Source: Rhodococcus sp. KBS0724 (GTDB lineage Bacteria > Actinomycetota > Actinomycetes > Mycobacteriales > Mycobacteriaceae). From it: DNA of 64,000 bases. Made by a program: the position numbers and the translations under genes. Shown piece by piece: positions 54,319 through 62,376 of this stretch; within the stretch, counting starts at the first letter, position 1; the number at the start of each line of letters is the position of its first letter. The stretch lies in NCBI RefSeq assembly GCF_005938745.2, contig NZ_VCBX02000002.1:62001-126000 (forward strand). The letters are read 5' to 3'. A model generated the notes under the pieces. It saw only the letters and a list, made by a program, of their open reading frames with translations, was not told the DNA's origin and searched no databases.

Positions 54319-54561
54319 GTGAGCCAACCCGTATATCGCCAGAACCTGTTGAGCCGTAAACCGTTCGTGGCACAGTTCACACACCCGCGCCTGATACTCG
54401 ACGGCATGGCATTCGAACTCGGCACCGACGAGGGTCAACCCGGCACCGTCCTACTCCCGGACGGATCATGGGCGTACAGATGGAAAGACGCACCCGACGC
54501 AGAACTGACCTTCATGAAGAAACTCGAGTCGATCTCCACGCCAACGCCGGAGAAAAGCTGA
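54319..54561 (+). CDS. Hypothetical protein (80 residues)
   Basis: The frame from a GTG at 54319, preceded by GGGGGG, gives SQPVYRQNLLSRKPFVAQF, RLILDGMAFELGTDEGQPGT and VLLPDGSWAYRWKDAPDAEL. It reads like a genuine small soluble protein. An ATG at 54286 is an alternative start. The family is unknown. A Cys-containing frame lies antisense to it, so the strand is not fully certain. Confidence 0.5.
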   Translation: MSQPVYRQNLLSRKPFVAQFTHPRLILDGMAFELGTDEGQPGTVLLPDGSWAYRWKDAPDAELTFMKKLESISTPTPEKS

Positions 54562-54753
54562 CAGCAGAAGTCCCCCATCCTCCGTGTGAGCTCGGCCTTG
54601 AAATGTCCCATGAGGACCGGTGCCCAGTAACGACCGTTGCCGAGACAGCGTCAGGTGAGACATGGTGAAGGACTAGGGGAACTCCCAGTGCAGCCAGCCC
54701 TCGTCGATGCTCGGAACCCAACCGCGACAAGGGTGTCCGTGCTCGAGCTTAGT

Positions 54754-54978
54754 CCGCGGCTACAAGATCGTCGCCATCGGCGACGATCAGTCTTCCGTCA
54801 TCGAGTGCGACCGCCCACCGATGCACCGGAGCCCAATCGCGCCCACCGACTCCAAATCGATGACCATGTCCGCATAGTCCTCGATCACCACACCGCCGCT
54901 GCCAGGACCGCGCACAGCGACCTTGACCCTCGATCCAACACCCGTCGCTCTATTGCTTCGGCCGCTCTTTTCGTTCAT
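54754..54978 (-). pseudogene. Small frameshifted gene
   Basis: The first part reads VKVAVRGPGSGGVVIEDYAD and MVIDLESVG. After a shift near 54850 the frame continues as DWAPVHRWAVALDDGRLIVA and DGDDLVAAD, then a stop. The two halves make one plausible 74-residue protein of unknown function. One frameshift separates them. Confidence 0.5.
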
Positions 54979-55192
54979 TCACGGATTCTCCCCCGACCAC
55001 ACCCACTCGCGCGCACCGTTCGTCGCACACTCACGACGAAACTACTGTTAGTGAGGGCTGTGCGCGTAGCGGAGTGGTTCTATATCTGGTCTCAGGCGGG
55101 CAGCCCAGCAAGCAGGATCACCGAAGAGCTGCCATTTACCCGGGGCACCGATACCCCCGCCACTCACTGGAAAATATCTACAGCCATTGGGG

Positions 55193-55455
55193 TAGACATT
55201 CTCGGATCAGTGTTGTATCTTTTCTCTCGTAAGCAAAGAACGAAGCAACAAAGTGCGGGAAAGATGAACCACCCGCAAGCAGTACCGCAGGGCAGGGTCG
55301 CGCCGAGACCGAAAAGCTGATGTTTGTGTGTGGTCTCGGCAGCCCCTTTCAGAGCGGCTCCTGGATGTCACCACAAGTCCGGAAGCTCGAAAGAGTGCAG
55401 TTGTGTAAAGGAAGTTCAACCCAGACCCCCGGCGGCCTCTACGGCGCCGGGGGTC
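55193..55455 (+). ncRNA. Leader copy C: promoter and structured 5' leader (decayed downstream gene)
   Basis: TAGACA (55193-55198) and TATCTT (55216-55221) with a 17-base spacer form the promoter. The leader follows for about 230 bases and ends in a hairpin with 11-bp arms (55424-55434 and 55445-55455). After it come AGAAGG, six bases and an ATT (about 55479), the same arrangement as the MerR-like genes. The coding part is no longer intact beyond the first 25 codons. This copy is the most diverged of the three. Confidence 0.6.
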
Positions 55456-55900
55456 CCGTCCGTTTGACCGATAGAAGGCATCCCATTCGGGCAAAAACTT
55501 CTGCCAGCACGATCACGCACTGCCCGAAAAACTCGACGACGACTACCCAGACCCATCTGCGACTCGCCGGACCGGTAGCGATCCGGCGATGCTCGAAGCG
55601 GCCGATTACAGTCGAAACGCCTCCGCCGTCACGGCTTTGAGGCCGGCGTGTAGATCCGAATTCCTCCGTCGGGCCCGGTGACAGAAGACGTCGAGTCAGG
55701 CAAATCCCGCCACCTCGGGCAGCACGTCGAGGCAGTATCGAGCTTCGAGGGAGACTCGGCACGGACCTTCACCGTCGTTCCTGCGCCCTCCAGGCCCGCA
55801 GTTTTGTCAGATACTCCGTCGTCGATCTGACCATCATGTGATTCCCTGAGGCCCCGTGGCCGGCACAACATTTCCGGGATACAGACCCGGCACACAGACC

Positions 55901-56174
55901 GGTCCCCGGCGCCACGGGGGGGTGGGTGCGCCGGGGACCGGATGGTTGAACTGACTTGCACAATCTGCACTCTTGCGAGCTGCCGGACTCGTGGGGACGT
56001 CCGGCGGTCGCATAATAGGGTCTTCCGAGCCGTTTACATACTGGACAAACACACTTTTCGGTCTCGGTACGGCCCTGACTACGGTACTGCGTGCGGGCAG
56101 TTCATCTCCCCCGCACTTCTTGATTCGTTCCTCGCTACGACACAAAAGATACAACACACTTTTGAGAATGTCTA
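55901..56174 (-). ncRNA. Leader copy B: promoter and structured 5' leader, inverted
   Basis: On the minus strand TAGACA (56174-56169) and TATCTT (56151-56146) are again 17 bases apart. The leader closely resembles copy A and ends in a hairpin with 12-bp arms (55928-55939 and 55901-55912). One pair has changed from C-G to T-A relative to copy A, keeping the stem. Downstream there is no MerR-like gene; a short frame (EGAGTTVKVRAESPSKLDT) down to 55629 is of uncertain status. Confidence 0.65.
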
Positions 56175-56501
56175 CCCTCATCACTGTAGATATTTTCCAG
56201 TGAACACAGAGGTATATCTGACCAGGAAAAACGTGCCGACCACACGGAAGGAGAAGCTGTCCCGCAACCGGCGCGGGGTGTCACGCAGCGAAAAACCCCA
56301 CAGTTCGATCGCTGCTGCACTTTCTCCTGCCCGCAACTCCCCTGACACGAGCACATCCCCCTACACATGCTTTGATAGATCGTTCATCGCCCGCCCCGAC
56401 CGGGACCCGATCGCCTGCGGTTCCCCGGTTAGGGCGCGGCGACGGACCTCGAGCCTTGCCCGCGTCATGCCGCAGCGGCCGACACACAGATGAGGACTGT
56501 C

Positions 56502-56873
56502 ATGCCCCTGAGAGGGAAATACTCGGAAAAGTACAACGACGCGCTGATCGCGCTGGCTGCGGCGTCCCAGCGGCCGGCGAACGTCGTCAATCTCGCCGGG
56601 GAATACGCCATTCGCGTCGAACTGGAATACAGCCGCTACGTCGTCGCCACCAACACACCCCAGGGACTCTCCGACGAACCCGATGCCAGCGGCTCGTGGC
56701 TCGTTCGCATCTTTCAATCCGGCCACGACGACGCACCCCACGAACTCCTCACCGAAGCCAACGATCAATGGCTCATCGACGCCTTCGATTCCGCCCTCGA
56801 ACATCTCGAAACCGACGGAAACAAAATCGAAGCGGACCTAGACTTCGGCAACATCGGACAGTCCGAGGGATAA
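56502..56873 (+). CDS. Hypothetical protein (123 residues)
   Basis: A soluble acidic protein. It opens with PLRGKYSEKYNDALIALAAA, followed by EYAIRVELEYSRYVVATNTP, SGSWLVRIFQSGHDD and LIDAFDSALEHLETDGNKIE. The ATG at 56502 is chosen because GAGGA lies five bases upstream; an ATG at 56490 is in frame too. It is well formed but I do not recognise a family. Confidence 0.7.
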   Translation: MPLRGKYSEKYNDALIALAAASQRPANVVNLAGEYAIRVELEYSRYVVATNTPQGLSDEPDASGSWLVRIFQSGHDDAPHELLTEANDQWLIDAFDSALEHLETDGNKIEADLDFGNIGQSEG

Positions 56874-56972
56874 ACCACAACAGCCCGGCCCAGCCCGGCC
56901 CGGCCCGGGGAAAGGATCGTTCCTCATCTACTGCCGGAGAACCCAACACAGCTGCTCGCGGCGGTGCGGTAA

Positions 56973-57284
56973 TCATCCTCGCCCCTCGGCGGATTCGCTC
57001 AACTGGGCAACCCGCGCCGCCAGAATCGAATTTTCGGCTTCGAGTGAGAGAATCAACCGAACACCGTTGAGGTTGACGCCGGCGTCGAGCAACGCGGTGA
57101 TCCGGCCCAAAGTATCCAGATCCGCTTCGCTGTACCTTCGGGTACCCCCACCTGTCCGCACCGGCGTCAACAACCCCCGCCGCTCGTACAGCCGAAGTGT
57201 CTGCGGACCCACCCCGGAGAGCTCCGCCATCACCGAAATCCCGTACACCCCGCGCCGTGAACGTGCCCCTAGCTTCTCTGTCAT
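56973..57284 (-). CDS. MerR-family regulator, HspR-like
   Basis: A 103-residue protein. GVYGISVMAELSGVGPQTLR and LYERRGLLTPVRTGGGTRRY form a textbook MerR/HspR HTH and wing, followed by a short helix (NSILAARVAQLSESAEG). HspR represses dnaK and clpB operons via HAIR sites. AAGGAG precedes the ATG at 57284 by five bases. It stands alone, near the heat-shock-like genes of this region. No HAIR repeat was identified. Confidence 0.85.
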   Translation of the reverse strand: MTEKLGARSRRGVYGISVMAELSGVGPQTLRLYERRGLLTPVRTGGGTRRYSEADLDTLGRITALLDAGVNLNGVRLILSLEAENSILAARVAQLSESAEGRG

Positions 57285-57308
57285 GGCCACTCCTTCGAGG
57301 GTCGTCAT

Positions 57309-57697
57309 CTGGTCACGCGCCTCCAGAGCTCATGTGAAATGAAACAATCTCCTCCCTACGATACAGATTTCCTGCATCCAAGCGGACAGGATAATTTCTC
57401 GCCGCCCAGGAAGGGCACGAGATCCGAACCCTCACGCTCGGGCGTTCCCTCCGGCCACCGCAAGCGCCGCACCAGGGCAGTACCACATGCGACACGCGCG
57501 CCAAGCCCTGCGTGTGGCCTGCATTTTCGTAAAGCCGGGTAGCCATTCGTGCGTCTGCGTTGTAGTGATCGACCCAGTGCTCGTCGCCGCGTCGATCGGA
57601 TTGCAGCCTCACGAAAACTGCCACCGGGCCCTGCGGCGCGGACTCTCGCGCACCGCCCTCCTTCCGATGCTGCCCTCACGGACTACGATCGACGCGT
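57309..57697. other. Stretch without a recognised gene
   Basis: About 390 bases between the HspR-like gene and leader copy A. Frames here are short and Arg-rich and look like chance openings in GC-rich DNA. A decayed gene on the minus strand is possible but not supported by motifs. Confidence 0.35.
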
Positions 57698-57753
57698 TTT
57701 TCCTGGTCAGATATACCTCTGTGTTCACTGGAAAATATCTACAGCGATGAGGG

Positions 57754-58026
57754 TAGACATTCTCACAAGGGTGTTGTATCTTTTGTGTCGTAGCGAGGAA
57801 CGAATCAAGAAGTGCGGGGGAGATGAACTGCCCGCACGCAGTACCGTAGTCAGGGCCGTACCGAGACCGAAAAGTGTGTTTGTCCAGTATGTAAACGGCT
57901 CGGAAGACCCTAATAGGCGACGGCCGGACGTCCCCACGAGTCCAGCAGGTCGCGAGAGTGCAGATTGTGCAAGTGAGTTCAATCATCTGGCCCCCGGCGC
58001 ACCCACCCCCCGTTGCGCCGGGGGCC
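57754..58026 (+). ncRNA. Leader copy A: promoter and structured 5' leader of MerR-like copy 2
   Basis: TAGACA (57754-57759), a 17-base spacer and TATCTT (57777-57782) form a sigma-A-type promoter. The transcript then runs about 310 bases before the proposed start at 58096. A 12-bp hairpin, GGCCCCCGGCGC (57989-58000) with 58015-58026, closes the leader and holds a C-rich loop. The leader is far longer than needed for translation, and its conservation in copies B and C argues for a regulatory RNA such as an attenuator or thermosensor. Confidence 0.7.
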
Positions 58027-58095
58027 CGCTCTTTCCCGTTCCTTGCCGTTTTTCACGCCTCGGGGGCCAGTCCAGTAAACGAAAGAGGACACCCC

Positions 58096-58467
58096 ATTCA
58101 GGCAGAAACACCCGACAGCGCGATCAATGCTCTGTCCGGCAAATTCGACGACGAAGACTACCCGGCGTACAGCATGGGCCAGGCCGCCGACATTCTCGGT
58201 GTGCGGCAAGCGTTCCTGCGTAGTCTCGACGCCGCGAAACTCCTTACCCCGCAACGCTCCGACGGCGGGCACCGCCGATACTCCCGCTACCAACTCCGTA
58301 TCGCCGCCCGCGCCCACGAACTCGTCGCCGCCGGTACCCCGCTGGAGTCGGCGTGCCGGATCATCATCCTCGAAGATCAACTCGCCGAAGCCCGCCGCAT
58401 CAACGCCGAACTTCGACACACCCAACAGCAGACGAACGGACCTGGCGCCCCGCCCGACGGACCCTGA
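58096..58467 (+). CDS. MerR-like HTH protein, copy 2 (ATT start proposed)
   Basis: A 123-residue protein almost identical to the copy at 46842-47207 except for the last dozen residues (QTNGPGAPPDGP). The HTH and wing are the same. GAGGA lies six bases before the ATT at 58096, and no standard start codon is available in a suitable place. Unlike copy 1, this copy keeps the complete leader and promoter and is followed by cspA rather than hsp20. Confidence 0.8.
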   Translation: MQAETPDSAINALSGKFDDEDYPAYSMGQAADILGVRQAFLRSLDAAKLLTPQRSDGGHRRYSRYQLRIAARAHELVAAGTPLESACRIIILEDQLAEARRINAELRHTQQQTNGPGAPPDGP

Positions 58468-58594
58468 TCCCCGAGCGCCGGAACCCTGCGTATTCGTACT
58501 CCGCAGTAAGGGTGGCCCGCACGGCATGGGAGGATAAGCACATCGAGATCGGGACTTCGATGTGAAACCCGGATCGATTGTGTAGGGAGTTTGT

Positions 58595-58798
58595 ATGGCG
58601 CAGGGCATCGTGAAGTGGTTCAACGGCGAAAAGGGCTTTGGTTTCATCGCTCCCGACGACGGAACACCGGATGTGTTCGTTCACTTCTCTGAGATCTCCG
58701 GCAGCGGCTACAAGTCGCTCGAGGAGAATCAGCGTGTGGAGTTCGAGGTTGGCCAGGGCCAGAAGGGCCCCCAGGCCACCGATGTGCGCACTGTCTAG
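58595..58798 (+). CDS. cspA: Cold-shock protein, CspA family
   Basis: A 67-residue single CSD domain: [20 protein letters not shown] has the RNP1 motif KGFGFI, and DVFVHFSEI the RNP2 motif. It binds single-stranded RNA and DNA and melts RNA structures in the cytosol. GGGAG lies seven bases before the ATG. A terminator follows directly. Its place after the structured-leader gene may be coincidence. Confidence 0.95.
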   Translation: MAQGIVKWFNGEKGFGFIAPDDGTPDVFVHFSEISGSGYKSLEENQRVEFEVGQGQKGPQATDVRTV

Positions 58799-58809
58799 TT
58801 AAAGACCAC

Positions 58810-58850
58810 AAGAAGAGGGCTGCACCCGCAAGGGTGTGGCCCTCTTCTTA
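58810..58850 (+). terminator. Terminator after cspA
   Basis: AAGAAGAGGGC at 58810 pairs with GCCCTCTTCTT ending about 58849, with an inner helix GCACCC/GGGTGT. It is the expected end of the cspA transcript. Confidence 0.85.
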
Positions 58851-58956
58851 CGTCGCGGCGGCCCTTCGGGCCATCAACGAGCTTCGACACAGAGCAACCA
58901 CACCCGGTGTGGCCCGAGAGCACGACAGCCGACCCGTCCAAGACAGGAATCGCGAC

Positions 58957-59601
58957 ATGACCGAGCCCACCCATCAACAACACCCGGCCATCACGCAAGT
59001 ATCTTCACAGCGCCCCCGCCAACCGCGGGCAACGATCACCAAAGCAAAAATCCTCCAAGCCGCTGCGCGAGCATTCGCCTACGACGGTTATGCCGCCACC
59101 TCACTGAACGCTCTCGTTGTCGCCTCGTCATCGACGAAGGGCGCAATCTATTTCCACTTCGACTCGAAAGAAGCGATAGCTCGAGAACTCCTCGCGCACT
59201 GGTCGAGCGCGCTGCATCATGCGTACTCAGCCGTGCAGGCGTCACCGCAACAGTCCGTCGCCGAGATCAACTCATTCTTCCGGGACCTTGCGGCGTCTGT
59301 CGCAGTCAGTCCGCTCGCACGTGCCGGTCTCCGACTCGCTGCGGAAACCGGAATCGACGGCGCCCGAGAAGCATTCACCTATTGGATCGATATCACGAAC
59401 CTGCTCGTTGATTCTGCGATCGAATCAGGAGAGCTCCCCGACAACTCCCTCACCCGTCAACTCGCATGGAACCTGTGCGCGGGATTCGTCGGAACCGTCA
59501 CCATCATCCGAGTCATCGGAGACCAGCGCGATTTCACGACCCGGATGCAGAACCTGACCGACGCGCATCTTTCGGCATGCGCGAGTGTAGAGATGAGTTA
59601 G
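58957..59601 (+). CDS. TetR-family regulator, gamma-butyrolactone-receptor-like
   Basis: A 214-residue regulator. ILQAAARAFAYDGYAATSLN and STKGAIYFHFDSKEAIAREL follow the ArpA/ScbR style of autoregulator receptors. The C-terminal domain (LTRQLAWNLCAGFVGTVTII) also fits. The ATG at 58957 is used; no strong ribosome binding site is visible. A signalling role with gamma-butyrolactones is possible but no synthase gene is in the window. Confidence 0.85.
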   Translation: MTEPTHQQHPAITQVSSQRPRQPRATITKAKILQAAARAFAYDGYAATSLNALVVASSSTKGAIYFHFDSKEAIARELLAHWSSALHHAYSAVQASPQQSVAEINSFFRDLAASVAVSPLARAGLRLAAETGIDGAREAFTYWIDITNLLVDSAIESGELPDNSLTRQLAWNLCAGFVGTVTIIRVIGDQRDFTTRMQNLTDAHLSACASVEMS

Positions 59602-59657
59602 ATAATCCGAGACCCCCATGACCGTGTGTCAGATGTACCCTGGCCGCCTCGGGAAGG

Positions 59658-59687
59658 ATTTTAGACACGAGTTCTCGACAGAACGAG
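59658..59687. repeat. Second copy of the TTCGACA-type repeat
   Basis: GATTTTAGACACGAGTTCTC followed by GACAGAAC matches the segment at about 48869-48896 at 22 of 28 positions. It lies between the TetR gene and the decayed antitoxin gene, where no gene is found for about 200 bases. Confidence 0.5.
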
Positions 59688-59811
59688 CCAAGCGCGCTGC
59701 ACGCCGCTGTCGGCCGATCAGTGTGTTCACATCAGCGCGAACCTCACCCAACCTGGTTTCACCTATAACTGCAACCACCGACGCCAGGTCACGTGCAAGA
59801 GGCCTGAAGCG

Positions 59812-60223
59812 ATGAATGCACCATCGACGATCGCGGCAACGGAAAAACCACGTTAACCGTGACAGATACCGCAGCCGCACAAGCCGAGCAGTCGACGCTG
59901 CGGCACTCGCGTCCGCGGTCCCACCGGAGTTGGCGAGCATCCTCACCGAGGTGATAGGAATCGTCGCAGCTGGCGGGGCCGTCACACTCGGCTCGATCCT
60001 GGATGGGCTCACCACCACGAACGCTGCAGGCATGCTCGACATCTCCCGTCCCACCCTGATGAAGCACATCCAATCGAGGGAAACACCAGCCCACTAGGTC
60101 GGTTCCCACACCCGACTCAAGGCCAACGATGTACTGGCATACTGCGAAGGGATGCGTGAACAACAACGTGCTGCGTTCCGGGAACTGCGCTCATTCGAAG
60201 ACGACGAGGGCCTGGACTACTGA
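59812..60223 (+). pseudogene. Decayed excisionase-type antitoxin gene
   Basis: The order of pieces is MNAPSTIAATEK, then a shifted TLTVTDTAAAQAEQS, then a further shift to PPELASILTEVIGIVAAGGA and AAGMLDISRPTLMKHIQSRE. An in-frame TAG at 60094-60096 (for Lys) follows, then VGSHTRLKANDVLAYCEGMR and SFEDDEGLDY. This is an HTH antitoxin of the type paired with PIN-domain toxins. Two frameshifts and a nonsense codon kill it. Confidence 0.75.
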
Positions 60224-60226
60224 CCG

Positions 60227-60290
60227 GCGGTCACCGCCCTGGACAGTCGTGATCTCTATCCCGCAACCGAGAATCACTGCACTCCAAGAA
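60227..60290 (+). pseudogene. PIN-domain toxin N-terminal relic
   Basis: Right after the antitoxin relic the frame gives VTALDSRDLYPAT, close to the usual PIN-toxin start (ALLDSCVLYPAT). It is lost after about twenty codons. So the toxin was deleted almost entirely. Confidence 0.5.
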
Positions 60291-60355
60291 AATTGGCAAC
60301 GACGACACAACAATCACGTCGGCACTTCGAGAACCGACATAGACGGTGCTACCGC

Positions 60356-61228
60356 TCATATAACGAAGGTGTGGGGGTAGACCACTCGTCCGTTCTCCTT
60401 CACCCACGTCTCATCGTCGCCGCCCCAGTTCTCGATCAACAACTCCACGGTAGGAATGTCCGCGGCGAGCGGATCATCGAACGCCGCGCGAGCATTGCTG
60501 GCACAGACCGTCGATACCGCGCCGCCGCTGTAGAGAGCGTCGATGACGAACGCCGGGGTGAACCTCCCTCCGAAATCATCGCCGCCCCGCAGAGCAGTTT
60601 CACGGCCCCGCCACCACCGACCGAGTGCACGCGCCTTCGTGATATCAACTGGCGCTTCGACATCGAGAATCGTCAACTTCTGATAGTCCGCCTCCGCCAG
60701 CTCGGCAAGCAACCGTCGACCGAGCCCCGGCCAGCTGAATGTTCCTTCCAGCACCACGTTTTCACCGATCCCGAGGCAACGCTCGGTGATAGCGTCGACG
60801 ATGACCGTCGACTCCGTATGCACCAGCGTCGCGAGTTCGCGCGGCATCAACCGGTGACCGTCTGCCAGAACCTGATCGAGAAGGTCGTCGTAGAACCCCT
60901 GATCGAGTGCATCACGCAGGAGATAGTCCTTGACTCGGTCCGCGTCGACGACACGCCACCCCTGCCCGGCCAACTCCCGGCGTTCGATACTCGAACTCTT
61001 TCCCGCCGCCGGCGGCCCAGCCGTCGCGAGCGCCAAGAACTGCCGCCCCACGGCGACGTCGGTTTGCTCGGACAGGTACATCTCGACGATGTTCATGCGA
61101 GTTCTGCTGCGCGATAATGCATCCCGGGCGCGGGTCGAGGAGCGCGGACCGTTCTTGTCCAACGGTTGCCCTGGGATGCACCATGCTTCGAGTTGAGCTG
61201 CGACCGCCTCCAAAAGTTCAGAGTGCAT
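60356..61228 (-). CDS. Zeta-toxin-type kinase
   Basis: A 290-residue P-loop protein. ALATAGPPAAGKSSSIERRE has the Walker A motif GPPAAGKS; DADRVKDYLL holds the base Asp and VVLEGTFSWPGLGRRLLAEL the next block. This is the zeta-toxin fold; such toxins phosphorylate UDP-N-acetylglucosamine and stop cell-wall synthesis. Its ATG lies inside the end of the upstream HTH gene (11-base overlap), the normal arrangement for an antitoxin-toxin pair. The frame is intact. Confidence 0.88.
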   Translation of the reverse strand: MHSELLEAVAAQLEAWCIPGQPLDKNGPRSSTRARDALSRSRTRMNIVEMYLSEQTDVAVGRQFLALATAGPPAAGKSSSIERRELAGQGWRVVDADRVKDYLLRDALDQGFYDDLLDQVLADGHRLMPRELATLVHTESTVIVDAITERCLGIGENVVLEGTFSWPGLGRRLLAELAEADYQKLTILDVEAPVDITKARALGRWWRGRETALRGGDDFGGRFTPAFVIDALYSGGAVSTVCASNARAAFDDPLAADIPTVELLIENWGGDDETWVKENGRVVYPHTFVI

Positions 61229-61667
61229 TCGCCTGCGCACGCCCCTTCGCCGTGGCCTCGAACAGTACGCGGCGATCGTCGTCAGTGAGAAGATCACCCG
61301 CACGTTCGATCTGATCCCACGACCCACGCACATACGATTCACCGATCGGGTCATCGGAGGCGATATGGCCGAACGTGTAATCCCAGTCGCGGAGTTCGTT
61401 CATCATCTGTTCGTGGCTGATACGGCCGGCCGCATGTTCGAGCATCACCTCACGCGGACTCCGATCACGAGCGGCAGGATTGAGGCGCAGCTTCTTCAAA
61501 ATCCGGCTCACCTCGGGTTGCGCGACACCGAGCATCACCGCGATCGTGCGTTGGGGGACGTTCTCGCCGGTTGCCTTGCCCACCGCGCGCAAAAGCTTGA
61601 GTTGCAGCAGTTCCTTCTCCGCCGGGATAGCCCGCAGGTCCCGCTCGATGCCGTAATCGATGGTCAT
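61218..61667 (-). CDS. HTH-type antitoxin paired with the zeta toxin
   Basis: A 149-residue protein. An N-terminal helical part with a Leu-rich segment (EKELLQLKLLRAVGKATGEN) is followed by the HTH QRTIAVMLGVAQPEVSRILK. An acidic C-terminal part (REVMLEHAAGRISHEQMMNE, then LRDWDYTFGHI) would bind the toxin. The ATG at 61667 follows GGAGGG by eight bases. Upstream, ATAC-N6-GTAT at 61692-61705 overlaps a TATAAC -10-like sequence and is a candidate self-operator. Confidence 0.82.
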   Translation of the reverse strand: MTIDYGIERDLRAIPAEKELLQLKLLRAVGKATGENVPQRTIAVMLGVAQPEVSRILKKLRLNPAARDRSPREVMLEHAAGRISHEQMMNELRDWDYTFGHIASDDPIGESYVRGSWDQIERAGDLLTDDDRRVLFEATAKGRAQANAL

Positions 61668-61924
61668 CGCCATCTCCCTCCAACTGCAGTTATACCAAAT
61701 AGTATCACCTTGCGGCGCCTTAGCGGGTGATGCCCAGCGCCCCGCACCCCACCGACTGATACCCCGACGCTCCCGCAGCTGGCATCAGTTGCGACAACAC
61801 CGCGCAGGCACGCCGTTCACCCTTGCGACGGGCGGCAGATCCGGATCGACCGCGAGATCAGCCGGGGTGTGTCCCGGCAGGCGGTGACGGCGTCAGAGCA
61901 TAGGCCCTACCGACAACGCCAATG

Positions 61925-61946
61925 CCGCCCCGGATCCGGGGCGGCG
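61925..61946. terminator. Perfect palindrome, bidirectional terminator candidate
   Basis: GCCGCCCCGGATCCGGGGCGGC is a perfect inverted repeat, extended by AACGCC/GGCGTT on both sides. GGTTATTTTC follows on the plus strand. The 260 bases before it (61668-61924) contain no supported gene. Confidence 0.65.
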
Positions 61947-62002
61947 TTGGTTATTTTCACGGATGCGGCCGAACAGTGCCGGCCGAGCATTGAACTGAGA
62001 GG

Positions 62003-62170
62003 TCACCTGGCGATGAGGCGCCGCTCACCACTCGTTTTGAGCTGAGCCAATCTCTTGATCTGAGGCTTCGACGCCCTCTTCAGCTTCTTGTCGATGATCA
62101 ACTTGGCCCGCGCCGCATTGATCCGCGCGTCAGTGACATGTGCAGCGCCCTGTGGTGTCGAGTCCGTCAT
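62003..62170 (-). CDS. Small basic protein of unknown function (55 residues)
   Basis: The protein reads MTDSTPQGAAHVTDARINAA followed by RAKLIIDKKLKRASKPQIKR and a basic end. It is helical and very basic in the second half, as in nucleic-acid-binding proteins. GGAAGGA lies eight bases before the ATG at 62170. No family is recognised. Confidence 0.6.
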   Translation of the reverse strand: MTDSTPQGAAHVTDARINAARAKLIIDKKLKRASKPQIKRLAQLKTSGERRLIAR

Positions 62171-62376
62171 GACTGTTCCTTCCGAGTCTTCACTGTCAGT
62201 ATCGCCCAAGGCGAGCGCTTCTCAACAATGACGTCCGCGGCGGCCGGCTCATCCGGACCTGCAAGAGCATGCACCGGCCCCAGCAGCAAAGTTATCCACA
62301 GTGACTTTGTCGCCCGAACCCACTGCCGTCGACACTGAGCACAACATCGCCCCGGCAGAAACGGACACCACCTCAC

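Noticed and set aside
55060..55140. A tRNA-like string (GTAGCGGAGTGGTTC)
   Set aside because: No acceptor stem, anticodon arm or T-loop GTTCGA can be fitted around it.
61850..61915. A possible IS30 transposase fragment (REISRGVSRQAV-like)
   Set aside because: The similarity covers fewer than 30 codons and lacks any DDE motif.
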